This document shows positions 62,426 through 64,000 of a stretch of DNA of 64,000 bases, in pieces. The notes under the pieces were generated by a model. That model was given only the letters and a program-made list of their open reading frames with translations, did not search any database and was not told the origin of the DNA. Position 1 is the first letter of the stretch, and each line of letters opens with the position of its first letter. This stretch comes from Rossellomorea aquimaris (GTDB lineage Bacteria; Bacillota; Bacilli; Bacillales; Bacillaceae_B). The position numbers and the translations under genes were made by a program. The stretch is from positions 1,364,001 through 1,428,000 of the forward strand of contig NZ_JXZC01000001.1 of NCBI RefSeq assembly GCF_000935355.1, read 5' to 3'.

Positions 62426-63703
62426 TTACTTCAAGTTATCCCATGTTTGCTGGAATCGCTCAAGTACAGTATCGTAATCAATTTTGCCCGCAGCATATTC
62501 CTGGATCGTTGCAGCGAATTCCTTATTCGCTCCATCCGGCCATTTGAACCAAGTCCAAGGAATCGTCTTCTCTTCTTTAGAGTAGTCAAGGATGGACTGA
62601 CCTAAGTCACCAAGACCATTCGGCTCGATGTTATCGAATGCCGGGATGAACGCAAACTCTTCCGTGATATAACGCTTACCGGTTTCAGATGAAACCATCC
62701 ACTCCAAGAAAGTTTTTGCTTCTTCAAGATGCTCTGAGTTCTTGTTTAATACCCAGTTATTCGGTACACCTACAGGAAGGCGATCAGCACTATCATCATT
62801 GCTGATAGAAATTGGCAGGAAGCCCATGTTGATCTCAGGATTGATCTCAGTGATCATGTTCTCCGTCCAGTTCCCTTGTTGAAGCATCGCAGTTTCACCA
62901 GAAGCGAAAAGCGTTACTTGTGTATTATAATCCGTCGTTAATGGGTTATCATTTGCATACTTAAGTTCAGCATCTAACACTTCTTTGAATTGCTTGAACT
63001 TTTCATTTCCTACGATTTTCTCAGAACCATCATAAAGTCCAGCGATGAACGCATCCGGATCTTCCTGCTGAGCAAACGGAATGTTAAGTAAATGTTGACC
63101 AATTACCCACCACTCGCCGTAACCGGCTGAGAATGGTGTGATCTTCTTCGCTTCAAGCTTCTTCGCAGCGTCTTTTAACTCATCAATCGTTGCTGGCGGC
63201 TCAGTGATACCCGCTTCTTCAAATAAATCTTTATTGTATACAAATCCATAGCCTTCAAGGTTGACCGGCATACCATAAAGCTTACCGTCTTCATCCGTCA
63301 TCGGAACTTTACCGATTGGAAGAACATGCTCAACCCATGGCTCACCGGAAAGATCCGCTAATTTCTCTTTCCAAAGCTCTAACTCTTTAAAACCACCGTT
63401 GTTGAAAATGTCCGGCTCTTCACCAGAAGCAAATTTCGCTTTTAAAGCGGCACCGTAATCGGCACCTCCACCTACTGTTTCAAGCTTAATCTTAATGTTT
63501 GGATGCTCAGCTTCGAACTCCTTGATCATTTCTTGAAGCTGATCAGCAATTTCAACCTTGAACTGGAAGAAATTAAGGGTTACTACATCGTCACCTGATC
63601 CAGACTCTCCGCCTGATTTGCTTGTAGTGTCTTTAGAAGAACAGCCGGCAATAATTCCAAATACTAAAACCAAAGACATACAAAGTAAAAGTATACGTTT
63701 CAT
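62426..63703 (-). CDS. carbohydrate ABC transporter solute-binding lipoprotein
   Basis: A 425-residue lipoprotein. Signal peptide with lipobox VFGIIAGC (Cys21), a Ser/Gly-rich linker, then the family 1 sugar-binding fold (LNFFQFKVEIADQLQEMIKEFEAEHPNIKIKLETVG). KDLFEEAGITEPPATIDELKDAAKKL and the C-terminal TFLEWMVSSETGKRYITEEFAFIPAF are typical. It faces the cell exterior and hands the sugar to the ABC permeases, one of which lies just upstream. GGGAGG precedes the ATG. Confidence 0.92.
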   Translation of the reverse strand: MKRILLLCMSLVLVFGIIAGCSSKDTTSKSGGESGSGDDVVTLNFFQFKVEIADQLQEMIKEFEAEHPNIKIKLETVGGGADYGAALKAKFASGEEPDIFNNGGFKELELWKEKLADLSGEPWVEHVLPIGKVPMTDEDGKLYGMPVNLEGYGFVYNKDLFEEAGITEPPATIDELKDAAKKLEAKKITPFSAGYGEWWVIGQHLLNIPFAQQEDPDAFIAGLYDGSEKIVGNEKFKQFKEVLDAELKYANDNPLTTDYNTQVTLFASGETAMLQQGNWTENMITEINPEINMGFLPISISNDDSADRLPVGVPNNWVLNKNSEHLEEAKTFLEWMVSSETGKRYITEEFAFIPAFDNIEPNGLGDLGQSILDYSKEEKTIPWTWFKWPDGANKEFAATIQEYAAGKIDYDTVLERFQQTWDNLK

Positions 63704-63785
63704 AAATGGATTGACCTCCCTGATATAAAATATTTTATATAAATTTCTGTATCAATGATAGACCATCTTGACAGAAACTTTATAT

Positions 63786-64000
63786 CTACTTAATTGACCC
63801 TGAAGCAATACCTTTGATGATATGCTTCTGTAAAAACAAGAAGAAAATGATAATGGGAGTAATGCCAAGCACCAATGCTGCCAGACCCATATCCCATTGC
63901 TTCGTATACTGAGCGAAGAACGAGCTTGCTGCGAGTGGAATCGTGCGCAGCTCTGCATCCTGTAAAACAAGAAGCGGAAGCAGATAGTCATTCCATATCC
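63786..64000 (-). CDS. carbohydrate ABC transporter permease, C-terminal part
   Basis: The C-terminal 71 codons of a MalG-like permease; the rest lies beyond the right edge of the window. The reading IWNDYLLPLLVLQDAELRTIPLAA carries part of the EAA loop region. GLAALVLGITPIIIFFLFLQKHIIKGIASGSIK ends the protein as in this family. A longer frame on the same strand in another phase is a shadow. It precedes the solute-binding protein in the operon. Confidence 0.88.
   Translation of the reverse strand, partial: IWNDYLLPLLVLQDAELRTIPLAASSFFAQYTKQWDMGLAALVLGITPIIIFFLFLQKHIIKGIASGSIK

Noticed and set aside
63752-63991. 79-codon minus-strand frame at the right edge
   Set aside because: It is out of phase with the permease C-terminus, which reads clearly in another frame to a stop at 63786.

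Overview
The window comes from a low-to-moderate G+C, endospore-forming member of the Bacillaceae. It carries a four-gene GerA-type spore germinant receptor operon, prkA and yhbH, AGGAGG-type ribosome binding sites with frequent TTG and GTG starts, and blocks of gene order known from Bacillus subtilis: pgcA-yhcY-yhcZ with yhcX, yhcU and yhcT close by; yvgN near helD; and queG-yhbB-trmL close to prkA-yhbH. The gene content and dispersed repeats would fit a marine or soil Bacillus relative such as Rossellomorea, but the sequence alone does not fix the species. I found no rRNA, tRNA, CRISPR array, phage or transposase gene. Nearly all genes are chromosomal housekeeping or accessory metabolism.

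Region by region. 1-9.5 kb: the YhcYZ two-component pair (regulator cut by the window edge), phosphoglucomutase PgcA, a small membrane protein, the acetyltransferase-nitrilase fusion YhcX, a 310-bp repeat with terminal inverted repeats, an oligo-1,6-glucosidase, BdbC with a membrane-anchored thioredoxin, and YhcU. 9.6-25 kb: pseudouridine synthase YhcT, a quinone-stress group (WrbA, a DoxX protein behind MhqR-like operators), aldo/keto reductase YvgN, HelD, a KinB-like kinase, an ATP-grasp enzyme, MscL, a LacI-type regulator, a YodB-like repressor divergent from the nitroreductase YodC, and CydDC. 25-37 kb: RocB-like peptidase, a purine permease, the ger operon, a Rex-controlled lactate dehydrogenase, and a Gly/Pro-rich protein paired with a SIMPL protein. 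37-54 kb: a MarR-oxidoreductase unit, ProC, a kinase-like protein, a DUF421 protein, a STAS protein, YhbH/PrkA with two paralogous small proteins between them, a LysR/ankyrin-lipoprotein/permease locus, a nitroreductase, TrmL, YhbB and QueG. 54-64 kb: a B3/4-domain protein, then a long minus-strand carbohydrate cluster (ABC permease, solute-binding lipoprotein, YesM/YesN-type two-component system, ThuA protein, two Gfo/Idh/MocA dehydrogenases and a TIM-barrel isomerase). This cluster looks like a sensing, uptake and oxidation route for an unknown sugar or glycoside.

Regulatory DNA is unusually legible. Two Rex boxes precede ldh, MhqR-like boxes overlap the doxX promoter, palindromes lie at the YodB and MarR genes, LacI-type operators precede malL and the LacI-type gene, and strong hairpin terminators follow most units. 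The least explained signals are non-coding. The core GGGACGGACC recurs as inverted pairs forming terminators and also as single copies inside genes. Two unlinked arrays share a 21-bp repeat. A 310-bp element has MITE-like ends. A 13-bp hairpin buries the ribosome binding site of the Gly/Pro-rich protein gene.
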